The position numbers and the translations under genes were made by a program. Positions 13,301 through 19,510 of a stretch of DNA of 19,566 nucleotides are shown here, in pieces. Origin of the DNA: an uncultured bacterium (GTDB lineage Bacteria; Bacillota; Bacilli; Lactobacillales; Lactobacillaceae); assembly GCA_905214235.1 (NCBI GenBank), contig CAJMLF010000029.1, positions 1-19,566 of the forward strand, in the 5' to 3' direction. The notes beneath the pieces are model-generated. The model worked only from the letters and a program-made list of their open reading frames with translations. It made no database searches and was not told where the DNA came from. Each line of letters opens with the position of its first letter. Position 1 is the first letter of the stretch.

Positions 13301-14491
13301 ATGACAAGAGAAGTGAAGAAAATCATTGCCGTGGTGATCTTCTGCGAATTCCTGATCTGCTTGGGGATGAGCCTGATTTTCCCGGTAATGCCGTTTATCA
13401 AGAATGAGTACCATTTTTCCGCCTTCGACATGGGGGTTATGTCGTCACTCTTTGCCTTTGTCCAGTTCGTCGCCTCCCCAGTGGTCGGACGAGTTTCCGA
13501 CAAGATGGGCCGAAAGCCAATGCTGGTGTGGGGGCTGTTAATCTTCTCCTTAGCCGAATTCGTCTTTGCCCTGGCCAACCAGCTCTGGCTCTTCGACGTC
13601 TCCCGGGCGGTTGACGGCCTGTCGGCAGCGATGTTCGTGCCCACCTCGATGGCCTTGGCGGCGGACCTGACGAGCGTTAAGGACCGGGCCAAGGTAATCG
13701 GCTGGCTATCGGCGGCCTTTAGCGGGGGCCTGATCTTGGGACCCGGCCTCGGCGGCATCCTGGCTAACATTAATTACAAGTTTCCCTTCTGGGTTGCCGG
13801 CATCCTGGGCATCATCAGTACCCTCGTCGCCATGTCCTTGCTGCCGAGCGATCGCGACGAGCGCTTTAAGAGCACGACCGACAACCCGGAAGGCGACCTT
13901 CTGTCTGGTGGCTGGGCGCAGGTCAAAAAGCTCCTTTCCCCGGTGATGGTCACCCTGTTTCTGATGATCTTCATCATGGCATTTGGCCTGGCGGGCTTCG
14001 AGAGCATTTACAGCCTGTACGTTAACGAGGTCCACAACTTTGACCTCCAGTCCATCGCTTTAGTCCTGACTTTGAACGGGATCATCTCCCTGATCCTCCA
14101 GGTCTTCTTCTTTGACCGGATGGTACAATGGTGGGGTGAAATCCGGGTGATCCGCTACTGCTTCTTCGCCAGCGCCATCGGAACGGTCTTTGTTATTTAC
14201 GACCACTCTCACTGGCAACTGATTGTGGCCACCCTGGTCGTCTTTGAGGCCTTTGACATGTTGCGGCCAGCAATCACGACCCTGCTGACGAAGATGAGTA
14301 GGGATAACCAGGGCTTGCTAAACGGGGTCAACATGTCGCTGACTAGTGTCGGCAACATCATCGGCCCGCTGATTTCGGGGGCCCTGCTGGACATCAACTA
14401 CCAGTACCCGTACTGGATTGTCATCGTCTTCTTGATGGGATCGTTCATCATCACCTTTGGATTACAGCACTTACGGAAACAAAACGCATAA
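13301..14491 (+). CDS. MFS transporter, DHA1-like drug/metabolite exporter
   Basis: This 396-aa integral membrane proton antiporter has 12 predicted helices. Visible signatures are motif A between helices 2 and 3 (GRVSDKMGRKPML, about 63-75) and a motif C-like glycine-rich segment in helix 5 (GGLILGPGLGG, about 146-156), which marks exporters. A central cytoplasmic loop (about 185-210) separates the two six-helix halves. Family members include TetA-like and multidrug pumps; the substrate is unknown. ATG at 13301 follows AAAGGAA with 9-nt spacing. It is followed within 15 bp by the TauE/SafE gene, whose ribosome site starts inside this gene's stop codon, so the two are almost certainly co-translated. 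Confidence 0.9.
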   Translation: MTREVKKIIAVVIFCEFLICLGMSLIFPVMPFIKNEYHFSAFDMGVMSSLFAFVQFVASPVVGRVSDKMGRKPMLVWGLLIFSLAEFVFALANQLWLFDVSRAVDGLSAAMFVPTSMALAADLTSVKDRAKVIGWLSAAFSGGLILGPGLGGILANINYKFPFWVAGILGIISTLVAMSLLPSDRDERFKSTTDNPEGDLLSGGWAQVKKLLSPVMVTLFLMIFIMAFGLAGFESIYSLYVNEVHNFDLQSIALVLTLNGIISLILQVFFFDRMVQWWGEIRVIRYCFFASAIGTVFVIYDHSHWQLIVATLVVFEAFDMLRPAITTLLTKMSRDNQGLLNGVNMSLTSVGNIIGPLISGALLDINYQYPYWIVIVFLMGSFIITFGLQHLRKQNA

Positions 14492-14506
14492 GGAGGGGAC
14501 CCAATT

Positions 14507-15262
14507 GTGGGGAACATATTATTGATGGTAATTGTCGGCTTAGCGGTCGGTATCTTTGTGATCTCGCTTGGCGGCGGGGGCGGAGCAATCTACCTTGGTG
14601 TCTTGACAGCGATTTTTCAACTATCACCAGGGGCCGCAGCCGCGACGTCAATCGTCACCTCACTTCCGGCCCTGATCATGGGGTCCTGGTCCTACTACCG
14701 CCGCGGGCTGATTGACTTCAGCCTGGGCAACCGGATGATGATTGCCGCCATCCCTAGCATCTTCGTCGGCTTCTTCATCTCGCCATTCTTCCCGGAAAGG
14801 GTTTATAAAATCATCATTGGGGCAATCCTGGCCTTTCTCGGGGCCCAGCTGATTTACAAGGTCTACCGGCAGACTGACAGTAAAAAGGAAGGCCGGATGT
14901 CGGCTAAAACCGCGAGTGTCCTCTACGGCATTATGGGGGGCCTGATGGTTGGTATCGCTGGCCTAAGTGGTGGGGGCCCAATCACTACCGGTCTCCTTCT
15001 TTTGGGGGCCTCGATGGCCGAAGCGGCCGCTACCTCATCCTACGTTTTAGTGGGGATGTCAATTGTCGGCGCCCTCCTGCACATCAGCGGGGGCAACATT
15101 GATTGGCACGCCGCGGGCGGCCTAATTGCTGGTTCACTGGTGGGGGCCTTCTTGGCGCCGCCGGTGGTCCTGTGGATGACGGCCAAGCCGAACCGGGCCC
15201 GGATTGTTAAGCTCTTCATGGGCGTCTTTATCATCGTGATGGGGGTTCGGACAGCCTTATAA
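14507..15262 (+). CDS. TauE/SafE-family membrane permease (sulfite/anion exporter type)
   Basis: This 251-aa membrane protein has about eight helices arranged as two repeats. Each repeat starts with a glycine-rich motif typical of the TauE/SafE (DUF81) family: SLGGGGGAIYLGVLTAIFQLSP (about 21-42) and GIAGLSGGGPITTGLLLLGAS (about 148-168). Both are followed by an ATS segment (AAATSIVTS, AAATSSYVL). Characterised members move sulfite, sulfoacetate or other organic anions; most Gram-positive homologues have no assigned substrate. The start is GTG at 14507 with AAGGAGGGG at 14490-14498, overlapping the upstream TAA. The two-gene arrangement with an MFS exporter suggests joint export, but the cargo is unknown. 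Confidence 0.9.
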   Translation: MGNILLMVIVGLAVGIFVISLGGGGGAIYLGVLTAIFQLSPGAAAATSIVTSLPALIMGSWSYYRRGLIDFSLGNRMMIAAIPSIFVGFFISPFFPERVYKIIIGAILAFLGAQLIYKVYRQTDSKKEGRMSAKTASVLYGIMGGLMVGIAGLSGGGPITTGLLLLGASMAEAAATSSYVLVGMSIVGALLHISGGNIDWHAAGGLIAGSLVGAFLAPPVVLWMTAKPNRARIVKLFMGVFIIVMGVRTAL

Positions 15263-15269
15263 CAAAAAG

Positions 15270-15308
15270 AAGACCACGGTCAAGAAAATTCTCGACCGTG
15301 GTCTTTTT
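15270..15308. terminator. Bidirectional terminator between convergent genes
   Basis: AGACCACGGTC (15271-15281) pairs perfectly with GACCGTGGTCT (15294-15304), flanked by an A-rich run and T5. It serves the TauE/SafE gene on the plus strand and the D-2-hydroxyacid dehydrogenase gene on the minus strand. Confidence 0.9.
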
Positions 15309-15318
15309 AGGATCTTGA

Positions 15319-16278
15319 TTAATTAATGATGTACTTAATCGTCGTTCCCTTAATTGCCGCAATCGCGTTGTTGGCCACAATCTTGCCCATTGCATCCCGG
15401 GCTTCGATTGAGGCGTTTCCGATATGGGGCGTCAAGATAACGTTACTAAGCTTTTTGTACTGGTCATCGACTTCTGGTTCCCGCTCGTAAACATCGAGCG
15501 CTGCACCGGCAATGTCCTTCTTTTGCAATGCCGTAAGGACGGCCGCTTCATTAATGACGGGGCCCCGGGCACAGTTGATGAGGACGGCGGTCTTCTTCAT
15601 CTCCGCCAGCTGGGCGCTATCGATCATGTGGTGCGTTTCATCAGTGAGTGGGCAGTGCAGGGTAACCACGTCGGCCTGCTTGAGCAATTCGTCCAGGCTG
15701 ACATAGTCTGCGGAACAGGCGGCCTCAACCGCTGGGCTTGCTTGGTGCCGTTGGGTGTAAATGACCTTCATGTTAAAGGCGTGCATCCGCTTGGCAACCG
15801 CCTGGCCAATGCTCCCCAGGCCGACAATGCCGAGGGTCTTACCGGCGAGTTCGGGACCGAGGAAGAAGAGCGGTGCCCAGCCATCAAAGCCGATTGTCCG
15901 CATCCGGTGGTCACCCTCAACAATCCGCCGCATCAGGGCAATCATTAAGCCGCAGGCAACTTCCGCCGTAGCGGTTGATGAAACAAACGGGGTATTTGTA
16001 ACATCGATTCCCTTTTCGCGGGCGTACTTAACGTCAATGTTATTGAAGCCGGCCCCGAAGTTAGCAATCAATTTGAGCTGGGGAGCAGCATCAATAACCA
16101 CCTTGTTGACCTGGGTAGAGAGCGGGGTGATGAGAACTTGACAGTCAGCAACGTGCTTGATCAATTCATCGGTGGTGATCAAACCGTCACCATCGTAAAC
16201 CGCAAAGTCAATTCCCGCCTTCTGCAAAAGCTCCGTTGCAACCGTTGGCAGTTTTGCTGATAGATATACTTTAGCCAT
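15319..16278 (-). CDS. D-isomer-specific 2-hydroxyacid dehydrogenase
   Basis: This 319-aa cytoplasmic dehydrogenase reduces a 2-keto acid to the D-2-hydroxy acid. The catalytic triad is visible: R238 (NCARGPVIN), E267 (VYEREPEV) and H285 (TPHIGNAS). The Rossmann motif is G153-L-G155-S-I-G158. The end of the second beta strand reads VIYTQRHQ with no acidic residue and an Arg, which in this family favours NADPH; this is an inference. It resembles glyoxylate/hydroxypyruvate reductases and general 2-ketoacid reductases more than D-lactate dehydrogenase. ATG at 16276-16278 has AGGAAGG about 9 nt upstream. Its promoter region holds a perfect cre site, so CcpA control by glucose is likely. It complements the L-specific enzyme at 12246-13184. 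Confidence 0.93.
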   Translation of the reverse strand: MAKVYLSAKLPTVATELLQKAGIDFAVYDGDGLITTDELIKHVADCQVLITPLSTQVNKVVIDAAPQLKLIANFGAGFNNIDVKYAREKGIDVTNTPFVSSTATAEVACGLMIALMRRIVEGDHRMRTIGFDGWAPLFFLGPELAGKTLGIVGLGSIGQAVAKRMHAFNMKVIYTQRHQASPAVEAACSADYVSLDELLKQADVVTLHCPLTDETHHMIDSAQLAEMKKTAVLINCARGPVINEAAVLTALQKKDIAGAALDVYEREPEVDDQYKKLSNVILTPHIGNASIEARDAMGKIVANNAIAAIKGTTIKYIIN

Positions 16279-16298
16279 AATCTTCGCCTTCCTAAATA

Positions 16299-16333
16299 AT
16301 TATCAAGTATGTGAGTATTATCAAGTATGTAAG
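16299..16333. repeat. Tandem 17-bp direct repeat in the dehydrogenase leader
   Basis: ATTATCAAGTATGTGAG (16299-16315) and ATTATCAAGTATGTAAG (16317-16333) differ at one base and are 18 bp apart, under two helical turns. They lie between the promoter/cre site and the ribosome site of the D-2-hydroxyacid dehydrogenase. They could be a duplicated operator or simple duplication. Confidence 0.7.
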
Positions 16334-16341
16334 CGCTAACA
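16328..16341. promoter_or_regulatory. Catabolite-responsive element (cre) for CcpA
   Basis: TGTAAGCGCTAACA fits the consensus TGWNANCGNTNWCA at every fixed position. On the minus strand it starts 6 nt after the TATAAT box (16347-16352), covering the expected transcription start, a placement that gives repression by CcpA. Confidence 0.8.
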
Positions 16342-16346
16342 GCTTT

Positions 16347-16352
16347 ATTATA
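16347..16352 (-). promoter_or_regulatory. -10 box of the D-2-hydroxyacid dehydrogenase gene
   Basis: Minus strand TATAAT. The -35 candidate 17 bp upstream (TTCTCC, 16370-16375) is weak, so an activator or read-through from the upstream nth gene may contribute. Confidence 0.55.
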
Positions 16353-16393
16353 GTTCTTTTTCAGATAAAGGAGAAGATTGGCGGATAAACTTC

Positions 16394-17035
16394 CTAAATC
16401 ACGTTTTGTTGTCCGGTTACGCAAATGGGAAGCAGCGGGCAATCGTTACAGCGGGGATTTTTCGCCATACACCGGTAGCGCCCCCAGAAAATCATGCTGT
16501 GGTGGGCGTCCAGCCACTTTTCTTTGGGAACGGCCTCCCGCAATCGCTTCTCAATCGCCAAAACGGTGGCCTTGGGTGGGACCATTGCTAGCCGACGGGC
16601 CACCCGGCTAACGTGGGTGTCGACTGGGAAGGCGGGGATGGCGAAGCACTCGGCCATCACGACGTTGGCCACCTTACGGCCGACCCCGGGCAGGGAGGTC
16701 AGCTCCTTCAGGGTTCGGGGAACTTTACCATTAAAGTTGGTGACCAGCTTCCGTGAACAGTTGACCAGGTACTTGGCCTTGTTGTGGTAGAGGCCCAGCC
16801 GTTTGATGTAGGGCTCGACATCAACTGGTTCGGCAGCCGCCAGGTCCTGGGGAGTTGGAAAGCGGTCAAACAGGGCCGGCGTCAGGTTATTGACGGACTG
16901 GTCAGTTGACTGGGCACTGAGGATGACGGCCAAAAGGAAGTGGAAGTGGGTGTCGGCATAGAGGGTAGTCCCGGCATCAGGGTACTCGCGCCGCATTGTC
17001 TTAATTGCGTCATAGATTTCTTGATTGTTAAGCAT
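16394..17035 (-). CDS. nth: Endonuclease III (DNA glycosylase/AP lyase)
   Basis: This base-excision repair enzyme removes oxidised pyrimidines and cuts at abasic sites. The 213-aa length matches the family. The helix-hairpin-helix is LPGVGRKVANVV (115-126) with catalytic K121, followed by D139 in VDTHVSRV. The [4Fe-4S] cluster motif is complete: C189-x6-C196-x2-C199-x5-C205. ATG at 17033-17035 has a GGAGTG ribosome site about 8 nt upstream. It is encoded 115 bp upstream of, and in the same direction as, the D-2-hydroxyacid dehydrogenase; I see no terminator between them, so read-through is possible. Confidence 0.97.
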   Translation of the reverse strand: MLNNQEIYDAIKTMRREYPDAGTTLYADTHFHFLLAVILSAQSTDQSVNNLTPALFDRFPTPQDLAAAEPVDVEPYIKRLGLYHNKAKYLVNCSRKLVTNFNGKVPRTLKELTSLPGVGRKVANVVMAECFAIPAFPVDTHVSRVARRLAMVPPKATVLAIEKRLREAVPKEKWLDAHHSMIFWGRYRCMAKNPRCNDCPLLPICVTGQQNVI

Positions 17036-17104
17036 TAAAAATCACTCCAAACGAACTAACTAGTCCTAGTTTACCCCTCAAATTAGTGAATTATTAGTGA
17101 TTTT

Positions 17105-17135
17105 CCCAATGAAAATTTAATTTTTATTCATTGGG
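17105..17135. repeat. Inverted repeat in the nth/permease divergent spacer
   Basis: CCCAATGAA (17105-17113) is a perfect inverted copy of TTCATTGGG (17127-17135), separated by 13 AT-only bases. No T run follows on either strand, so an operator or cruciform is more likely than a terminator. Confidence 0.6.
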
Positions 17136-17220
17136 GCCTGGTTGCCGGTCTGCCGGGCTTCCGCAAAATATTATTAGGACCCTGCTATTAAGCGAAAAGG
17201 CTTACAAATAAAATTAATAT

Positions 17221-17249
17221 TTGACCATAAGAAGAACGGTTGGTAAAAT
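17221..17249 (+). promoter_or_regulatory. Promoter of the APC permease gene
   Basis: TTGACC (17221-17226), a 17-bp spacer and TAAAAT (17244-17249) give a good sigma-A match. The leader to the ATG at 17305 is about 50 nt and AT-rich, with a second TATAAT at 17266-17271 lacking a well-placed -35. Confidence 0.6.
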
Positions 17250-17304
17250 AAATTAAAGCTTTTCTTATAATTCTAATATATTTTTAATTAAGGGAGGAAG
17301 AGTC

Positions 17305-18738
17305 ATGAGTTTTTGGAAAACAATCACGCGAAAAGAAGACCCGCGCGTTTACGAAAATAAAGATGGCCACTTGGTGCGATCATTAAAGGTTCGGGACTTC
17401 CTCGCCCTCGGTGTGGGGACGATTGTGTCGGCTTCCATTTTTACTCTTCCTGGTGAAGTGGCAGCGATGCATACGGGGCCAGCGGTAGCTATCTCATTCG
17501 TCGTTGCTGCCGTTGTTGCCGGTCTGGTGGCATTTGCTTACGCTGAAATGGCGGCGGCCATGCCATTTGCCGGGTCCGCGTATTCTTGGATTAACGTTGT
17601 CTTTGGGGAGTTCTTCGGCTGGATCGCCGGATGGGCCCTGCTAGCAGAATATTTTATTGCCTTAGCCTTCGTTGGAGCCGGGCTCTCGGCCAACTTACGG
17701 GCCCTGCTCGCCCCGGCGGGAATCAAGCTGCCGGCGTCTTTATCCAACGCTTTTGGGACTGAAGGTGGGGTCGTTGACCTGATCTCAGTTGTTGTTATTG
17801 CCCTGGTGGCAATCTTGATTGCCCACGGGGCTTCTAAGGCGGCCCGGGTGGAAACTCTCTTGGTCTGTTTAAAGGTTTTCGCCATCCTGCTCTTCGTTGT
17901 TGTGGGGTTGACCGCTATTAAGACCAGCAACTACGTACCATTTATCCCGAAGTACCACGAAACGGCTAACGGTCCGTTTGGTGGCTGGCAAGGAATCTAT
18001 GCCGGGGTTTCGATGATTTTCCTCTCCTACATCGGTTTTGATTCTATTGCCGCTAACTCGGCAGAAGCCATCAACCCACAAAAGACAATGCCGCGGGGGA
18101 TCCTGGGTTCCCTGCTGATTGCTGTGGTCCTCTTCGTTTCCGTTGCCATGGTTCTGATGGGGGTTCTTCCGTACAGTAAGTACGCTAACAGCGCCGAACC
18201 AGTTGGGTTAGCACTGCGGGCTGCTGGTCACGGTGGCGTGGCCGTGGTTGTTCAGTCAATCGCCGTTGTGGGGATGTTTACCGCCCTGATTGGGATGAGC
18301 TTGGCCGGTTCCCGGTTGATTTACTCATTCGGCCGTGACGGAATGTTGCCAAAATGGATTGGTAAATTGGATAAGGCTGGCCGGCCAAACCGGGCCCTCT
18401 GGACACTGACGATTGTGGCCATTGTGATTGCGGCCTTCTTCCCGTTTGCCTTCTTATCCCAGCTGGTTTCTGCAGGGACTCTGATTGCCTTCATGTTCGT
18501 ATCCCTGGGGATTTACGCCCTGCGGAAGCGAGAAGGTAAGGACATCGCGGATCCATCCTTTAAGATGCCGTTCTACCCAGTGATGCCCGCACTTGGCTTC
18601 CTGGCCGCCCTGTTTGTGTTCATGGGGCTGGATTACCAGGCCAAGCTGTATGCCGGAATTTGGTTCGTCCTCGGGCTAATCATCTACTTTAGCTACGGGG
18701 TCCGGCACTCCTTCCTGGCAAAGAAAAATAAGAAGTAA
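17305..18738 (+). CDS. APC-family amino acid permease
   Basis: This 477-aa integral membrane amino-acid transporter has about 12 helices. The first helix carries the APC substrate motif as GVGTIVSASIFTLPGEVAA (about 36-54). YAEMAAAMPFAGSAYSWI (helix 3 region) and SYIGFDSIAANSAEAINPQKTMPRGILGS (helix 6 to loop) are typical of the cationic/YfnA-like branch. ATG at 17305 follows GGGAGGAAG. It is monocistronic, between a promoter at 17221 and a terminator at 18754. The substrate is not determinable from sequence; basic or branched-chain amino acids are plausible. The basic tail ends AKKNKK. Confidence 0.93.
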   Translation: MSFWKTITRKEDPRVYENKDGHLVRSLKVRDFLALGVGTIVSASIFTLPGEVAAMHTGPAVAISFVVAAVVAGLVAFAYAEMAAAMPFAGSAYSWINVVFGEFFGWIAGWALLAEYFIALAFVGAGLSANLRALLAPAGIKLPASLSNAFGTEGGVVDLISVVVIALVAILIAHGASKAARVETLLVCLKVFAILLFVVVGLTAIKTSNYVPFIPKYHETANGPFGGWQGIYAGVSMIFLSYIGFDSIAANSAEAINPQKTMPRGILGSLLIAVVLFVSVAMVLMGVLPYSKYANSAEPVGLALRAAGHGGVAVVVQSIAVVGMFTALIGMSLAGSRLIYSFGRDGMLPKWIGKLDKAGRPNRALWTLTIVAIVIAAFFPFAFLSQLVSAGTLIAFMFVSLGIYALRKREGKDIADPSFKMPFYPVMPALGFLAALFVFMGLDYQAKLYAGIWFVLGLIIYFSYGVRHSFLAKKNKK

Positions 18739-18753
18739 TTACTGAATAAGGAC

Positions 18754-18792
18754 AAAGCGACCGGTGGGGAGATCCTCCACGGTCGCTTTTTT
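18754..18792 (+). terminator. Terminator of the APC permease gene
   Basis: AAAGCGACCG (18754-18763) pairs with CGGTCGCTTT (18780-18789), with further pairing of TGG/CCA inside, followed by a T6 run. It starts 15 bp after the stop. Confidence 0.9.
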
Positions 18793-18802
18793 GCGCGCCG
18801 CC

Positions 18803-18832
18803 TTGCCTTGGTGAATTGATCTCGGTTATAAT
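18803..18832 (+). promoter_or_regulatory. Promoter of tRNA-Thr
   Basis: TTGCCT (18803-18808), an 18-bp spacer and a perfect TATAAT (18827-18832). The predicted start (about 18838) falls at the tRNA 5' end, leaving almost no leader for RNase P to remove. Confidence 0.65.
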
Positions 18833-18838
18833 TTAAGT

Positions 18839-18911
18839 GCCGTCTTAGCTCAGATAGGTAGAGCACATCCATGGTAAGGGTGACACGGCAGTTCAACTCT
18901 GCCAGACGGCT
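18839..18911 (+). tRNA. tRNA-Thr (anticodon GGT)
   Basis: A full cloverleaf can be drawn. The acceptor stem GCCGTCT pairs with AGACGGC; the D arm is GCTC-AGATAGGTA-GAGC; the anticodon arm is CATCC-ATGGTAA-GGGTG with T33 and anticodon GGT at 18873-18875. The variable loop is ACAC and the T arm GGCAG-TTCAACT-CTGCC. The discriminator is T and no CCA is encoded. It decodes ACC/ACU threonine codons. The last 17 nt and the downstream terminator are duplicated 553 bp further on. Confidence 0.93.
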
Positions 18912-18957
18912 CTAGTGAAATGGGAGGACGCTGATATAAGGGCGTTCCTCTTTTTTT
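18895..18957 (+). repeat. Proximal copy of a 63-bp direct repeat (att-like, tRNA 3' end plus terminator)
   Basis: It runs from the T loop of tRNA-Thr through the acceptor end and the tRNA terminator. It matches 19448-19510 at 60 of 63 positions; all three differences are C here and T in the distal copy. Duplication of a tRNA 3' end is the usual mark of site-specific insertion. Confidence 0.85.
18924..18957 (+). terminator. Terminator of tRNA-Thr
   Basis: GAGGACGC pairs with GCGTTCCTC (one bulged T), followed by T7. It begins 13 nt after the tRNA discriminator base. Confidence 0.8.
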
Positions 18958-18962
18958 ATCCT

Positions 18963-19001
18963 AAAAAAGCGCCCCACCCCCGGGTAAAGGGGATGGAGCG
19001 C
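18963..19001 (-). terminator. Strong terminator of a minus-strand RNA
   Basis: Minus strand: GCGCTCCATCCCC (19001-18989) pairs over 13 bp, including two G-U pairs, with GGGGGTGGGGCGC (18981-18969) and is followed by T6. No plus-strand gene needs it: the tRNA has its own terminator just before. It therefore points to a transcript arriving from the right. Confidence 0.75.
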
Positions 19002-19144
19002 CAGGGTCACTACCTGAGCAACCACTTAATTAGGTGTTTAACGTGCTTACTAGGCACAATGATAATGATTAGCCAAATATGGCCCATGGGGTTCACCCCC
19101 AGTTGCACTTACAATTTGGGATTGGTAGTCCCGGAGTGCTTACT
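18963..19144 (-). ncRNA. Putative structured small RNA, about 180 nt
   Basis: A -10 box TATGAT (19151-19156) and the strong terminator at 18963-19001 define a minus-strand transcript with no credible open frame. The sequence folds extensively: a 5' hairpin GAGT/ACTC; a closing stem pairing CCGGG-CTACC near the 5' end with GGTAG...CCCTGG just before the terminator; an inner GCAAC/GTTGC stem; and GGGGT/ACCCC and GTGC/GCAC hairpins. It contains two segments complementary to the 5' end of the divergent RNA at 19181. I recognise no RNA family; the ends are estimated from promoter and terminator. Confidence 0.45.
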
Positions 19145-19146
19145 CA

Positions 19147-19174
19147 TTGTATCATACTAATTTCATGCTATAAT
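19147..19174 (+). promoter_or_regulatory. Promoter of the short plus-strand RNA, overlapping a divergent promoter
   Basis: TTGTAT (19147-19152), a 16-bp spacer and TATAAT (19169-19174). Its -35 box overlaps the -10 box TATGAT (19151-19156) of the minus-strand RNA, so the two promoters probably compete. Confidence 0.5.
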
Positions 19175-19180
19175 ATAACT

Positions 19181-19266
19181 ATGATAATGATTAGCCGGAG
19201 TGCAAAATGGAATCAGTTGGTTACTTATTCCGAACCGGTTGGGGCGCTTAATAGGCGTCCTTTTTT
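19181..19266 (+). ncRNA. Putative short plus-strand RNA, about 86 nt
   Basis: It lies between the promoter at 19147-19174 and a terminator at 19242-19266 (GGGCGC pairs with GCGTCC around a 7-nt loop, then T6). An open frame runs through it from 19181 but passes the terminator, has no ribosome site and is compositionally unlike the neighbouring genes, so I do not call a protein. Its first 23 nt repeat, in the same orientation, two pieces of DNA at 19059-19074 and 19131-19139 that are transcribed in antisense by the divergent RNA. Confidence 0.35.
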
Positions 19267-19447
19267 ATTGGCGAAAAAAGACGGTGAACAGAACGTTCAT
19301 CGTCGGCCTTGCCTGTTAGTGAAAAATAGTTTTCCCACAGCTTTCCCACAGTTTCAATTTTCAATGCTTTTTAACCATGAATAAAGGTGTTTTAAACGCT
19401 GATATTAAAGGAATTAAGAGCCGTTGTTAACCCTTAAAAAGGATTGT
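19267..19447. other. Non-coding remainder of the tRNA-flanked segment
   Basis: No gene is visible. It holds a perfect 10-bp stem (19280-19289 with 19295-19304, one G-T pair) with no T run, and a tandem pair of TTTCCCACAG at 19331-19340 and 19342-19351. The rest is AT-rich up to the distal att-like repeat. Confidence 0.4.
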
Positions 19448-19510
19448 AACTCTGCCAGACGGCTCTAGTGAAATGGGAGGATGCTGATATAAGGGTGTTT
19501 CTCTTTTTTT
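19448..19510 (+). repeat. Distal copy of the 63-bp direct repeat (tRNA-Thr 3' end plus terminator)
   Basis: It matches 18895-18957 with three transitions (C in the proximal copy, T here). Each change turns a G-C pair of the terminator stem into a G-U pair, so the hairpin and T7 tract are retained. Only 17 nt of tRNA sequence are present, so this is not a second tRNA gene. No gene follows in the remaining 56 bp. Confidence 0.85.

Noticed and set aside
18963..19144. Interpretation of the minus-strand RNA as 6S RNA, a tracrRNA or a riboswitch leader
   Set aside because: There is no long interrupted hairpin with a central open bubble as in 6S RNA, no cas genes or CRISPR repeats, and no gene downstream of the terminator in its direction.
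19079..19384. 101-codon frame over the divergent RNA promoters and terminator
   Set aside because: It crosses a promoter pair and a terminator, has no ribosome site, and its translation looks like random sequence.
19448..19464. Possible second tRNA-Thr
   Set aside because: Only the last 17 nt of the tRNA are present; no D or anticodon arm can be drawn upstream.
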